DNA of 64,000 bases from Pseudevernia furfuracea (lineage: Eukaryota > Ascomycota > Lecanoromycetes > Lecanorales > Parmeliaceae), in contig JAIUPT010000017.1 of the NCBI GenBank assembly GCA_022315425.1, positions 779,694 to 843,693 of the forward strand, written 5' to 3'. The notes beneath the pieces are model-generated. The model ran no database searches and was not told the DNA's origin. It saw only the letters and a program-made list of their open reading frames with translations. The stretch's first letter is position 1; each line of letters starts with the position of its first letter. The position numbers and the translations under genes are program-made. Positions 12,198 to 22,674 of this stretch are shown here, in pieces.

Positions 12198-13085
12198 CGC
12201 TACGTAATAAGACGAGATAAGATAAAGTTTAAAATATCGTATCTCGTTTCGACGTTAGAGTGAGATTTAGTAAAAGTAAGACGAGATAAGACGATTTTTT
12301 CTTAATAAGATAACGAGATTATTTTAATATCTTAATAAACTCTAAATGTCTTTAAGCGATCTCTTTAAAATTTTAATATTACGTATTAAAATAAAGTAAG
12401 ATAAAAGATAAAGGGTATTGCTACGTGTACACCGTCTTTTACTACATGTATATCGTCTTTTGTTACATATATATCTCTCTCTATTTCAAAGAAGATTCAT
12501 CGAACTAAACTATCTTATCAACTCTCTAGAAAGCAAGTTCACAAAATAAGTCGATCGCAGAGTTATTTTGATGAGAAAGTAGTTGAATAGAGACTCTTAA
12601 AGTTTCTATGAGACTTCGTGTCAAGTCTCTGATTTGCGAGCAAATTTGTCATGTCGAATAGTGTTAAAAGATATACTCATGTTACTAGTCTATATCTACC
12701 TAGCTGAGAGGGGGTTATATATGTAATAAAAGGCGATATACATGTAGCAAAAGACGATGTACACGTAGCAATATTCAAGATAAAATATAATATTCTAATT
12801 AAAATTAAAATACGACGTATAATTACTTAAAAAGATTATTAAAAAGATACGCGAAGTAATATTTAAAGAGTTATTATAAAAATAATAATCTTAAGCTAAT
12901 CTAATCGATCTCGAGTTAATCTTATTAATAGACTTAATAAGATATTAAAATAATCTTAAATAAATCGACGTTGAGATGAGATAAGATAAGATTTTTAAAA
13001 AAATTCGAAAACTCGTCTTGATATCTTATTTCGATCTTATCTTAATATAAAATCTTATTAATACGTCTTATCTCGTTACGTAGTA
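12198..13085. mobile_element. MITE B copy 2, interrupted by MITE C
   Basis: The left end is CGCTACGTAATAAGACGAG after TA. The right end reads CTCGTTACGTAGTA before TA; the last two bases appear as TA where CG is expected, as if RIP hit both strands. Removing MITE C leaves about 530 bp, longer than copies 1 and 3, so this may be the fuller form. Confidence 0.7.
12418..12771. mobile_element. MITE C (354 bp, ~58-bp inverted repeats, TA duplication)
   Basis: The left end TTGCTACGTGTACACCGTCT and the right end AGACGATGTACACGTAGCAA are inverted repeats with very few differences over about 58 bp. TA flanks each side (12416-12417 and 12772-12773). The inside is of ordinary composition, unlike the MITE B around it. 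It is non-coding and inserted after most RIP of its host element. Confidence 0.88.
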
Positions 13086-13410
13086 TATAATCTTATTTAT
13101 ATATAATAATAATATAAATTAAAAAAAGCTATATCTAAATAAAATAGTTATTATAATAGTTTAAGAATATTAATATATATAAAAAAAATTAATAAAATAT
13201 AATTTATTAAATCTAGTTAATAGAATTATAAAATATATAAAGAATATTCTTATATAAACTTTAAAATATAAGAAATTAATTAATATCTATTTTAGAATCT
13301 TATTATCGAAGATTAAAAAGTTAGAAAAAGATTAATAATCTAGAGTTAAAAATTCTTATATTACGCGCTCTATAATAATTTAAAAAAAGTATTTATTAAA
13401 AATCGAATTA

Positions 13411-13467
13411 CGCTACGCAATAAGACGAGATAAAACGAGATTTAAGATATTATCTCATTACGTAACG
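13411..13467. mobile_element. MITE B, minimal 57-bp copy
   Basis: Between two TA dinucleotides, CGCTACGCAATAAGACGAGA is followed almost at once by CTCATTACGTAACG. Only the two inverted ends of MITE B remain, an internally deleted copy. Confidence 0.6.
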
Positions 13468-13673
13468 TAAATCGAATAAAAAATTTAAATTTTTAAAAAT
13501 TTATTTTATAATTTTAATAATTATAATTTCTTACGTAAATATTATTTTAATTTTATAATTTTAAAAGAAAAGAATTATTTTTTATTTTAATTAATTCTAA
13601 TAAGAAATTTATATAAAATAACAATTAATATATTAAATCTAGAGTTTTCTACTTAGACTCTATGAAGAGGATA

Positions 13674-13809
13674 TGCCGGAATCGACTCGGCAATAAAATA
13701 TTAATTTCGGCCCCCTCTCGAATATATCTTAGAGTCTGAATTACTGAGACTACTTTCTACTGTTCTTTAGTCTAGTCAATACAGTCAATTGTATCTCTAC
13801 AATTCAACA
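13674..13809 (+). mobile_element. LTR-like end (copia type)
   Basis: It begins TGCCGGAATCGACTCGGC after a purine-rich GAAGAGGATA and ends ATTCAACA. The last ~50 bp (AGTCTAGTCAATACAGT, ATTCAACA) match the end of the copia LTR at 63349-63481. It marks the right edge of the AT-rich block. No target duplication was found, so it may be the 3' LTR of a decayed element or a fragment. Confidence 0.5.
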
Positions 13810-14225
13810 GCAAATCATTGGCGGCGGGGGACTGTGGGAGGGAAACTGTCCCTCCTTGTAGGTAAGTTGAGCCAGATGAGCTATGACAGCATCCAACATA
13901 CATACAAACATGGGCCAAGAGAAGAAGGACACTTTCCTTAGACGCTTTCACTAGAGCTACAGAGCTACAGCCTACAGGTCATGACCCTCGATGCCTAGAT
14001 GCCTTCGAAACCCAGGTGAATGTCATAATCTCCCCCTTATTCCTCACTCTTTCTATCACTCTCTTCACCAAGACGCCTTGTTAATCCTCATATCTCTTTA
14101 CAAGCAGTCAACCCTCCGTATTCGGCTGGCTATCTCATGTCTCCTCTAAACAATCTCAGTTATCATCTTCCTCTACCTTAATCTTCAGTTCTCGCTCCGC
14201 ACACCTCTGAACCCTTCATCAGTCT
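13810..14225. other. Intergenic, nothing identified
   Basis: Ordinary composition and pyrimidine-rich toward 14100-14220, as in fungal promoters. It probably held the promoter of the broken gene that follows. Confidence 0.4.
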
Positions 14226-15494
14226 AATACATACCTCACATGTATTATCACTGAGTCGAAAGCGTAAAAGAGCAGCCAGCGACAATTGCAACGAATCTGG
14301 GAGATACCATCACGTCGAGCCTACAATTCGACCGGCAACACACCCTCTCACCGAAACCGCTCTCGCAAAACTCACCGAAGAGATGTTCGACAATAAGCTT
14401 CCCGTCACCCCTACTGGCAGCAATAAGGTGCGCTTGAAAGATAGCTCTGTTAGACAAAGCTAACATCAACGCAGACCTTCGCTCCTGCCTCCTCCTCAGG
14501 TCAGATTTCGAAAGAGCCAAGCAATGTCGCAAACGAGAGATAGTCTCTTGCCGAACATCGTATGCACTTCAACAACCGCGAGCCCTACGAATCATTCGTT
14601 ACATTATAAGAAAAAATCGCTGAGATTCTAGAGAGCGAGCGCAACTCTGCCGTCAGTGATCGCTTCATCAAACACGTTCACAAGTATATGAGAGAAAACG
14701 CGGTCGCGAGTGAGCAGACGCTGTTTTCAGATCTGATCGCAATGGTCCTTCCCCTCAGTCGCATCGCGCCCGACAAGAAGCGCGCATTAGATGACGATAC
14801 CGTGCAAATGATCTCGAAGTTCTACGATGATTATAACCTCGATCGAGTCAAGGATCCTATATTCGTCAAATCTCTATTGTCGACAGACATGCCAAAGAAA
14901 GAGAAGCGCTTTGGGCTGACAATCTCAAATCCTGACTATGTCTGGGGCAAGAAGAAGTCGCAATTTCCCGACGACGGCCCAGATGAGGATCTCAAAGCTC
15001 TCGTTGACGTCTGCTCTGGTCTTCGCTTTCCATTCCTCTTGTTTGAAAATGCGTCTATCGATAAGTCGATAGCAAAGGCGGAGAATTAGACTATCAGAAG
15101 CGGAGCTACATTGGTCAAAGCACGACGACTACTACTTCAACAAGTCAGAGCATGAGATTGAACGGAGCCCCTAGAGACAGATCAGGAGTCATTCCTCTTC
15201 TCTTGTGCGTGATCGCCGGATAGAATCATTCTCTTCGTACACTGGTGCCAGGCTAGGCAGAGCCCTCAACTCTCAATCTTTCACATGACTCAGCTGCGCA
15301 AGTACGACCTTACAGACGAGAATGGAGCCGGCTTCACTCGATTCCGACATGATATTCATAATATCTGGGATTGGGGGCTTCTAACGACTATTCCGGCTGC
15401 GGAAAAGACTCTCGACGATATCATGAAAGCTCGAGCGAAGCGAAAAACACAGGGTATATCGCTAGAAACTGATGATAGTATCACCCACGTCTGA
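14226..15494 (+). pseudogene. DUF7924-like / PD-(D/E)XK-type fungal protein, RIP-broken
   Basis: One continuous frame with an in-phase intron (14428-14474, GTGCGC to CAG with GCTAAC). It starts with a basic lead (SRKRKRAASDN, PLTETALAKLTEEMF) and runs to the stop at 15494. Recognisable core segments are FLLFENASIDKSIAKAEN, SGATLVKARRLLLQQ, LFVHWCQAR, FRHDIHNIWDWGL and IPAAEKTLDDIMKARAKRK. At least six in-frame stops lie at 14541, 14607, 15087, 15153, 15159 and 15210. All are explained by single C-to-T changes in CAG, CAA or CGA. No in-frame ATG is evident at the 5' end. Function of the family is unknown. It is related to the broken gene at 8400-9580 and more distantly to the intact gene at 5905-7700. 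Confidence 0.75.
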
Positions 15495-15629
15495 AGTAAG
15501 TTTAGATAGCGCGTTTTACACAGCAGCACGTTTTGGTCGACCAACAACACTTTACCCCTCTTGTCTTCATAATCACCTCTCAAAACTATCAGCATCCAGC
15601 CCTTTCGGCATCAACCCTTTAACAGTCTT

Positions 15630-16130
15630 TCATCTCGTAGAAGCCCCGAAATTCCTGTGACCTGCTGAATTCTTCATCAAATCCTTGACTTTTCGCGTCT
15701 CCGAGCTATCCTCTCCCTCGCAGATGACTCTCGATGTGTGTCCCCTCTCCGCAAAAACGCTCGCTCGAGCCTGATCGCCATAAGTGATGCTGATTTGAAA
15801 GGCGTCATAGTAAAGCCTAGCAATCAAGGTATCAGCACCACCATGATACTCCTCTTCAAGGACTTGAAGTAAGAAGTGACAATCTGTTAGACAATCATCT
15901 GACCTATTCATCACGCGATTTGGATCACCGATTTCGTCGTTCAGATGTTGGATTTGGAGGCGACGAGCGTCGCTGATTTGAAGCTCGGAAAGTGAGAGGG
16001 AGCAGACACTGCAATTGCAGTCGAAGCCGAATAAATCTTTCAAATGAGTGCGTCGGGAGTCGAAGAGACCGCCCTTGTCGTAGAAGATGGTAATTTCTTC
16101 CCCCGCATTAATATACCGGATTGCATGGAT
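15630..16130 (-). pseudogene. SET-domain protein, C-terminal fragment
   Basis: The minus frame reads the end of a SET domain (TIHAIRYINAGEEITIFYDK), a post-SET-like cysteine cluster (FGFDCNCSVC) and the usual C-terminal helical tail (ISDARRLQIQHLNDEIGD, LYYDAFQISITYGDQARA). This is the layout of fungal SET-domain, lysine-methyltransferase-like proteins. There is no internal stop down to the end at 15630. The N-terminal half is absent: upstream of about 16130 the same DNA reads as an alpha/beta-hydrolase on the other strand. It is a truncated, probably inactive fragment. Confidence 0.75.
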
Positions 16131-16131
16131 G

Positions 16132-16364
16132 GTTTCACACTTTGTACGTGGGCAGAGCCCGATTTTGCTGGCAAGCTTGCGTTCTTGCGGTGCACGCAGG
16201 ATCAAGCGTTGCCGTTATTTTTGCAAGATACGTTCACAGAGGAGAGCGGTGTGAAATGGAACATAAGGAACATCGAGTCGTCTCACAGCCCGTGGGCAGG
16301 CAAGCCGGAAGAAACAGTCAGGATTCTGAAGGAGTGGGCCCAGGACTTCGAGGACAAGGCGTAA
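16132..16364 (+). pseudogene. Alpha/beta-hydrolase, C-terminal fragment
   Basis: The plus frame reads WAEPDFAGKLAFLRCTQDQA, then FTEESGVKWNIRNIESSHSP and KPEETVRILKEWAQDF, then a stop. This is the end of a fungal alpha/beta-hydrolase, with an acid-loop (TQDQA) and the catalytic His region (SSHSP). The open frame continues leftward into DNA that is really the antisense of the SET fragment. Only the last ~75 residues are genuine. Confidence 0.68.
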
Positions 16365-16553
16365 GGAGTAGGACATGAGAATCTCGGCTCGAGTTTCATG
16401 GTGGTCTTCTTGGAGAATACAAGGTTTCAGACACTAGTACCGTTTATGCTAATAGGAAAGTGAAGTTCTCAATACAGATTGTCAAATCATACTACATGTC
16501 ATTTATTAAAGCACGGTGAGGATAGCAAGTCTCCATGCTCCACCTTTGCAATC

Positions 16554-17632
16554 TCACTCCCCACTCGCATGCATCTTATCCTGTGTTTCCAAGTATCCTG
16601 CCTTCCACTTGACCTGTGTGACGCCCTCGAACAGGGGCAAGATCAAGGTATCGATTCTCGGATCCTCCAAGTAGCTATCGTTTACCTTACGCAGCGACAC
16701 TCCACTCGCCTCCCAGAAGGGACGCCTCACCTTCTCCAAGTAGGTATTGAATTCGCTGCCCAACGTGAATCCGCGGGCAAAGACTGGGCTCAGAAGACGG
16801 AGGTCAGCGGATCAGTAGCAAGAGCATCACAAAAAGGCTAGATTTAGAACGAAGCATACATACCATTGTCGACAAAGACGACCCCATGGCGCGAGAGAAG
16901 TCTCCGTGACAGTATCAAGTTCATATAGAGCTGGTAAATATGCTTGTCCGCGTTCAAGAAGACGAGATCGAACCCTCCCTCCACCTTCTCCAGCCTACAG
17001 AACACCGGATGTGTTAGTTAGCTTTTACAAAACCAAGAATGCTTCTGTCTCAGCAAACGCACGTTTTGGCCGCTGGCCCCTCAATTACCTTGATCCGCTT
17101 ATCAACCCCGACTTCCTTGAACATTTTTGCCGTGGCATCCAGGACATCGCTCCGGTTATCCAGCGTTACGATCTCCGCATTGGTTACGCGCGTACCTTCG
17201 TACCAAGCCAAGGCAGAGAAGCCAGTGAAGGTACCCACTTCGAGCACTGCAAGAGAACGCGCCGATTGTCAGCTCTACGTTCCTTGCGCGTTGTTTTACG
17301 ATATTTTTCTGTTTCGCTGCAGACTAGAGATGAGGAATAAGATAAGAATATCGATCTCTTTTAGGAGCGAGGAACTGACTGGTCCAGATCATCCACTGGC
17401 CCCTGCAATTTCGAGGACTAATCATCTCCGCGTCTAAGCAGCTGTTGATTGTCCATATTCCCAGTGCCTTGTCCAGGACCCCCGGGGGAGTTCTAGGTCT
17501 TTATCGTTAATCGGTTGTTTTTTAAAAGGGGGAGGAAGCACCTGGGCCTGCTTGCCTTTCGGAATGCTTCTCGTAATAATCTGAGACTCGTTCTGTCAGC
17601 TTCAACGAGAATAAAAGAACACTCTCAAGCAT
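16554..17632 (-). pseudogene. Caffeoyl-CoA-type O-methyltransferase, broken
   Basis: SAM-dependent class I O-methyltransferase. ATG is at 17632 (KLTERVSDYYEKHS). Exon 2 is 17246-17063 (LEVGTFTGFSALAWYEGTR, EIVTLDNRSDVLDATAKMF). Exon 3 is 16994-16864 (FDLVFLNADKH, VVFVDN). Exon 4 is 16783-16554 (FARGFTLGSEFNTYLEKV, LPLFEGVTQVKW). Introns 16995-17062 and 16784-16863 are intact and in phase. Exon 1 is damaged: the frame is lost around 17480-17530 (stops, likely a small indel). No GT donor follows SQFLAPKR near 17365; the site reads as if a G had become A. Substrate cannot be predicted; such enzymes methylate small hydroxylated metabolites. Confidence 0.75.
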
Positions 17633-18314
17633 TGTGGGTGTGTTGATCTCAGCCGAGATGGCAATGCACTTATTTAATTGAAAGTTGGCTTGAGGGGCGA
17701 AAGAGTAATCATGTGTTGTTGAGGAATACACGCTTCCAGCTGAGCAGCTGGGGCTCAAGAAGTGGAGTCGTTAGTCTGTTACCAGATTAACTTGTATGGA
17801 TCATCATTAAATTACTGAAATTACGACCTTTCTCGTTTATTACCGTCCCTTGCTATATTCTGTGAGGCAGAATTGTAGATTCATTGGCGCGGTAATTGCA
17901 GTATGGGCTGAAGGCATCGTACATGTACTCTTCGGAGATATCAGTCCCCAAGATTGGGGAGGTATGTGAGCATACAGGCTCCAACACATAATTCAAGATA
18001 TATCAAGGGCGTTGATAACAAGTTACGTTATCGATATTTATGCGCACTCTAAATATGTAACGAGTCTGCACTTCGGGTATGCATGGTTATCGTGCGTTAG
18101 ACCGTCAGATAACTCTCCTATTGGTGCGTATTTGAGTCTTCATAGACTATCATTTCGATCTTTTCATCTGATAAAAGGTTGTCGTAACGTCTTTTAGTAA
18201 CCATTAACGGGTTTTAGTCGATACGCACACAGACAGGTCCCTCGAACACTGCCGTCTTCTCATGATATAGCAAGGTTGACCGCCTGCATAAAAGAAAATC
18301 CCATACCCTAAACC
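17633..18314. other. Intergenic, nothing identified
   Basis: Ordinary to mildly AT-rich DNA upstream of the O-methyltransferase remnant. No gene, RNA or clear regulatory element was recognised. Confidence 0.4.
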
Positions 18315-18591
18315 ATTAAAGCAGTCGGATCCGCGTTATGCATACGGAATTACCTTAAAACACGTCAGAACACCTCTCACATATTCTTAATTATTAAAGC
18401 AGTAGAATTCGTTTCGTGCAGAATTATCTTATAACACGCAAGAAAACCTCTTACATATTCTTAATTATTATAGCAGTAGAATCCGTTTCGCGCAGAATTG
18501 TCTTAAGATACGTAAGAAAACCTCTCACATACCCTTACTTATTAAAGCAGTCGAATCCGTTTCCTACAGAATTGCGTTGAATCACAGCAAG
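18315..18591 (+). repeat. Minisatellite, four units of 74-78 bp
   Basis: Units start at 18315, 18393, 18467 and 18541 with ATTAAAGCAGTCGAATCCGT or a close variant. They continue with CAGAATT...CTTA and end CCTCTCACATATTCTTA. The last unit is partial, and a decayed unit may precede the first (CCCATACCCTAAACC). Differences between units include C/T changes. Confidence 0.85.
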
Positions 18592-18728
18592 TTGACCTGC
18601 ATCGAAGATATTCTTTCACGGTTGTTATATTCAGTTCTACTTGCCCCTTCATGTTTTATAGATGTGAAAGCGCGCCCATGTCATCTCCTCATATTGTTCA
18701 AATTCAGACTGTTAACAGCCAGTCGAAG

Positions 18729-18748
18729 ACACACACACACACACACAC
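18729..18748. repeat. (AC)10 microsatellite
   Basis: An uninterrupted run of ten AC dinucleotides. Confidence 0.95.
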
Positions 18749-19111
18749 GCATCTTGTCTCCAGTTGCTGCTGATTTACCTTGTGACCTTGTGACCTTGAA
18801 AATTAGTAGGAACATGCAATGCAAATGTCTATGAGAGTTAATAGATTGTCGAACTTTCGAGCTGCAAAGCTCATATAGAAAGTTTTTTTTTAGCTTTCCT
18901 TCGCCTTTAATGTAATGAGAGCGCCGAGTCATAGCCTGATAGCCTTGTCTTCTTGCGTGGGATTTTCCAGACTGTCGATCGAGGTGAATCAACAATCTCG
19001 CTTTGCCTCCGAAATGTATCTAGAAACAAGTCTCTAACTCGTTGAGTACTCAGCTACTAACGCATGTCAATGTTTTCATATCCTCATGAATGATCACGAA
19101 AGAGCTGGATA

Positions 19112-19470
19112 TGTATATATGTGATTGGGCCGTTCCAAAGTCGGGCCTAGTAGACGAATAGAGGCCTGAACGAACGGGCACATTCTAGCACCCTGGCGCT
19201 AAATAAACTCCCATGCTTGGAGCAGAATAGACCTGAAGTGAACATGAAGCTATGTACAGACGTGGCCGTGAGAATGCTATGACTCTAAAGGAGAAAGAAT
19301 CGAATGAAGAATAAAATGCTGATGCATGACTGGTATATGCAGAGCTTTCTCAAGACACGAATTCCTGCCTTTGACACGTCCTCTAATACGTCCATGAGTA
19401 GTATCATGGCATGGATAGCTGAAACCCGATGTGCGATTGCTATGCGACCTGCTAACTCCCAGTCCCACGG
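19112..19470. repeat. Dispersed duplicate R1 (partner 40465-40835)
   Basis: It shares TGTGATTGGGCCGTTC, AGAGGCCTGA, AACTCCCATGCTTG, AATAGACCTG/CATAGACCTG and GACACGTC in the same order with 40465-40835. It lies immediately 3' of the truncated transporter on its coding strand, so it probably includes that gene's 3' untranslated region and terminator. Confidence 0.7.
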
Positions 19471-19477
19471 TGACGAT

Positions 19478-20368
19478 TTACACCTTCCAAGATTTCACCT
19501 GTCGTGCTCTTTTTATAAGAGCCATCAGCATTAACAGTGCTCCGAGCAATAACACTCCACCTGCAAATCCCTGCGCAGCTACGAACTGGTTCTTTTGAAC
19601 ATTCACAAGCGACCCCGCTATCGGATTCCCAAACAATACCCCAAAAGCTGCAACGAACACACCCATACCTAACCAGGTCTCAACCACAGTCAGGTTCGGC
19701 GTCAATTCCATAAGAAACAGAGGAGTCAAAGAAACGTATGCCCCTGCGAAGAAGCCATAGAGAACAGCAAATACAGTTATTCCCGTCACATCCTCAATGC
19801 TTATCCAGCAAAGACATAAAATGCCAGCAGCAGAAGTGCACAGCATGATCATATTCATAACGCCAATTTTATCAGCGACAAAATTAGGAACAAGTCGGCC
19901 GAAGAAAGAACGGGCATTGAGGATGGATAGGAGGTAGAAGGCGTAGTCCACATTAGATGTCACGCCCCGTGTAAGGGCGTAGATCTGAATATAGAACATC
20001 GGGACGTAGAGACCTGCGAAGCCGAACATTATTCCGAGGCTTTGAAGCGTGTAAGTCCAAGATTTGAATGCAGAGGGCTGGAATAGCGATCGAGGTGGTT
20101 TTGGTGGTAGCCGCGTCCACATGGTTGTGATGGACACACATAAAAGTGCGAGAGTGATGAAGCCAATTACTCTGGTTGCCCATCCGAAACCAAAACTTGA
20201 TTGAAGCCCTCGGAACGTAATCGGGTATACTATGCCTCCAATACTGCTGCCTCCAAATGAAACACCCGTCGCGATAGCTCTTTTTGCTTTAAAATATGTT
20301 GCCATAACAGCAATACTGGAAACAAACAGGCACCCGGCGCCCAGGCCGACGCAGATTCCTTATGTCAA
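19478..20368 (-). pseudogene. MCT-type MFS transporter, truncated
   Basis: Major facilitator of the monocarboxylate-transporter type. The reading starts at GICVGLGAGCLF (TM4-like) and covers the rest: KRAIATGVSFGGSSIGG, the cytoplasmic loop, then SLGIMFGFAGLYVPMFYIQI, the GRLVPNFVADKIGV loop motif, and five further hydrophobic helices. It ends ...KSWKV at 19478. The N-terminal helices 1-3 are missing. An in-frame TAA at 20360-20362 fits CAA-to-TAA. Upstream of 20370 the DNA becomes AT-shifted and unreadable. The substrate is unknown. Confidence 0.8.
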
Positions 20369-21848
20369 CAATATCTGCCGATATCTTTTACACACACTAG
20401 TCATCATGATTTCGAGAACAATAAGAAAGCTATCGAAGAGTAGCAAGAAACGAAGGTAGTCTCGATCGAATAAGGGCCTTGTAAAAACGTCGACGAGGAG
20501 GAGGAGAAAGGCTTGGATGAAGTCGATTCATGATATCTGGGAGGCAGACGAGTCGTGAAGGAGCTCACTTTCGTAGTAGGTTTGATACATATCGAAGGAG
20601 TTCACGATGCCCCTGTCGTAATAGTCAGGATCGAAACGATTGAACTTTGATCCCGAATGAAATTAGAAGCGTGTAATTACCATGTGATGAAGAACAGACA
20701 GAAAGCACTCAACATCTATAGTCAAGCAACGAGTTCTTGATCTATTCTCACAAAGGTAATTCTTTCGGATTCTGCTTGTGGAGGAGGCGAGTTCTTGCTC
20801 GGCGATGAGTTCTTATCTTTTTTTATTTTCACGTGCGCTGACATCATGAAGAAGACACAGAAAGATTCAGTGCGTTAGGGAAGTATAGCGAAGTGAGCCT
20901 TTAAATGATAATCAATAAGACGTCTCGAGGGAACAGACAAGGGAAATTCAAGCATTAAGCATCGAGTGAGCGTTGTTGTCATGTTAAGAGCAAAATTTCA
21001 TAGCAGAAGATCGACACCTACGAATTTACGAAGACAGAAGTAAAGAGAATTCAATAGAGGCAGATTCTCAAATAAGTATTTCGCAGCTAATGTGGGGCAC
21101 CCTCAATGACCCATATGCAGTTCATCATATTAGGAGTAGGTCTCGAAAATGGCCGATACCTTTTCATCAGTTCATCGAGCCGATGATCACTCACTAATGT
21201 CATGAATCGAAAAGGCCTAAGTATTAGATATAGATGAGTCGAAAACATCATAAAGACAAATACGAAAATCAGCAGACGCAAAAGCACTTCGTGCTCGCAT
21301 AACATATTGTCGCAATAATTAGAGTTCATTTTATCGTTTGTTATCGCACTCATAATTAGAAGGCGAAGAAATTCTGATGATCTTGCTCAGTAGCAAAAAT
21401 CTCGCAGGTTAAAGTAGTTTCTCAAATTTCGTCGACGTATGCTGTGATACAAGCTGGGGAAGCGCTTGCAATCAGACACCTATTAATAACATATATATAA
21501 CTAGTAAGCGATACGACGCTGACTACTTGAAGGCGTCGATGAATATTACTATCACAGATAGATCAAAGAAAGGCGAAGAATAGTTATATCTGTTATTCAC
21601 TTAGCTCGTTAGTCTATTCAGAGTGTGAAAATACGAGAGAGCAGACTAAGATAGTCTATTTAGAATAATAAGTCGCAGTCGAGAGTCTTCATCTTAAAAC
21701 TTCGTGCGCTAAGATCGATGACTATCTTACTTACTCTAGTTTCACCCAGATATGTAACACTTTTAAATTCGATATTTCCGAGGGTAGGCTTTAGGGGAAT
21801 CGCCTCGGAAGCTCACCTCGAATCTACTCAAATCTAAATAATTTTATA
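20369..21848. other. Partly RIP-mutated DNA, no gene
   Basis: Composition is intermediate, with coding-like texture (GAG/AAG-rich on plus near 20460-20660) broken by many stops. It may include the lost 5' part of the transporter or another decayed gene. Nothing is identifiable. Confidence 0.4.
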
Positions 21849-22260
21849 CAAGTATAGACCTACGAATTAAATTCGTGAAACGTGTTCTTAGAATTTTGAG
21901 AGTTGATTTCGAGGTCGCGTATCCTTGAGAAGATTTACTTCGACAACTCTTTAAGATAAAAACTTTTAACTTAGAATTTGTTAACAACTATAATATTAGA
22001 ATTAGTATAGAGTTAAGTTATATAAATATATTAAATAATTTATTATAGTTAAAAAAAAAAAGTTAAGAAAGTAATAAAAAGTAAAAAGTTATTTAAAGTA
22101 TAAGACTTATATATATAAATTTTTAATAAGAGCGTTTAAAAGATTTAACGAGTTTATAAAGCGAGTTTAATTAAAAAGCGTAAATTTATTTAGATTTATA
22201 TTTACTAAATATATAAATTTAAGATTTTTTAACTTAGTTCTATTTTCTTCTTTTATATAT
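21849..22260 (+). repeat. Repeat family A, short copy facing right
   Basis: It starts CAAGTATAGACCTACGAATT after TA (21847-21848) and continues GTGTTCTTAGAATTTTGAGA, the poly-A run near 22052 and AAGATTTTTTAACTTAG. With the inverted copy at 24556-24965 it brackets a 3.1-kb stack with TA at both outer edges. Confidence 0.72.
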
Positions 22261-22373
22261 ATTAATTTTTTAATTTTATAATAATATTTAAACTTATATA
22301 TAATAGAATTTTCGCTTAATTAATTTATATCTTAAAACGCAAAAAAACGCGCTTTCTTATTAAAATATTTATA

Positions 22374-22664
22374 CGAAGATCGATATTAAAAGTTCTGCAT
22401 ATGCACTAGTATTAGTTTTAATTCTATATTCGAAAGACTGCTCTAAAGCTAAAGACTCTAGATTTATTTCTTAAATGCGTATAGACTACACTTAGAGATA
22501 TCTATAGAGATTGATAGAGATATAAACCCTTAAATGAGAGCTACTTTAGATATGAATTCGAAGTAGCTCTAAGCGCATTGTTCAGATAATCCCTCAGATA
22601 GAACGTTATTCGACAGCTGAACCCTTTTCTTTGACATGTGTAGAACTTTTAATATCGATCTTCG
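22374..22664. mobile_element. MITE D (291 bp, TA duplication)
   Basis: The ends are a perfect 23-bp inverted repeat, CGAAGATCGATATTAAAAGT plus TCT, with further imperfect pairing. TA lies on both sides (22372-22373 and 22665-22666). It is non-coding and only lightly mutated compared with the surrounding DNA. Confidence 0.87.
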
Positions 22665-22674
22665 TAATACTCTA

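Larger units (their letters stand above)
10120..13673. repeat. Second AT-rich RIP block
   Basis: Composition drops sharply at about 10120. The block contains repeat A, two MITE B copies and MITE C. The stretch 11116-12190 has weak repeated coding-like segments full of stops and could be a dead transposon reading frame; I cannot name it. Confidence 0.7.

Noticed and set aside
16044..16131. 5' part of the plus ORF ending at 16364 read as a hydrolase N-terminus
   Set aside because: It is the antisense of the SET-protein fragment; only the part after about 16132 resembles a hydrolase.
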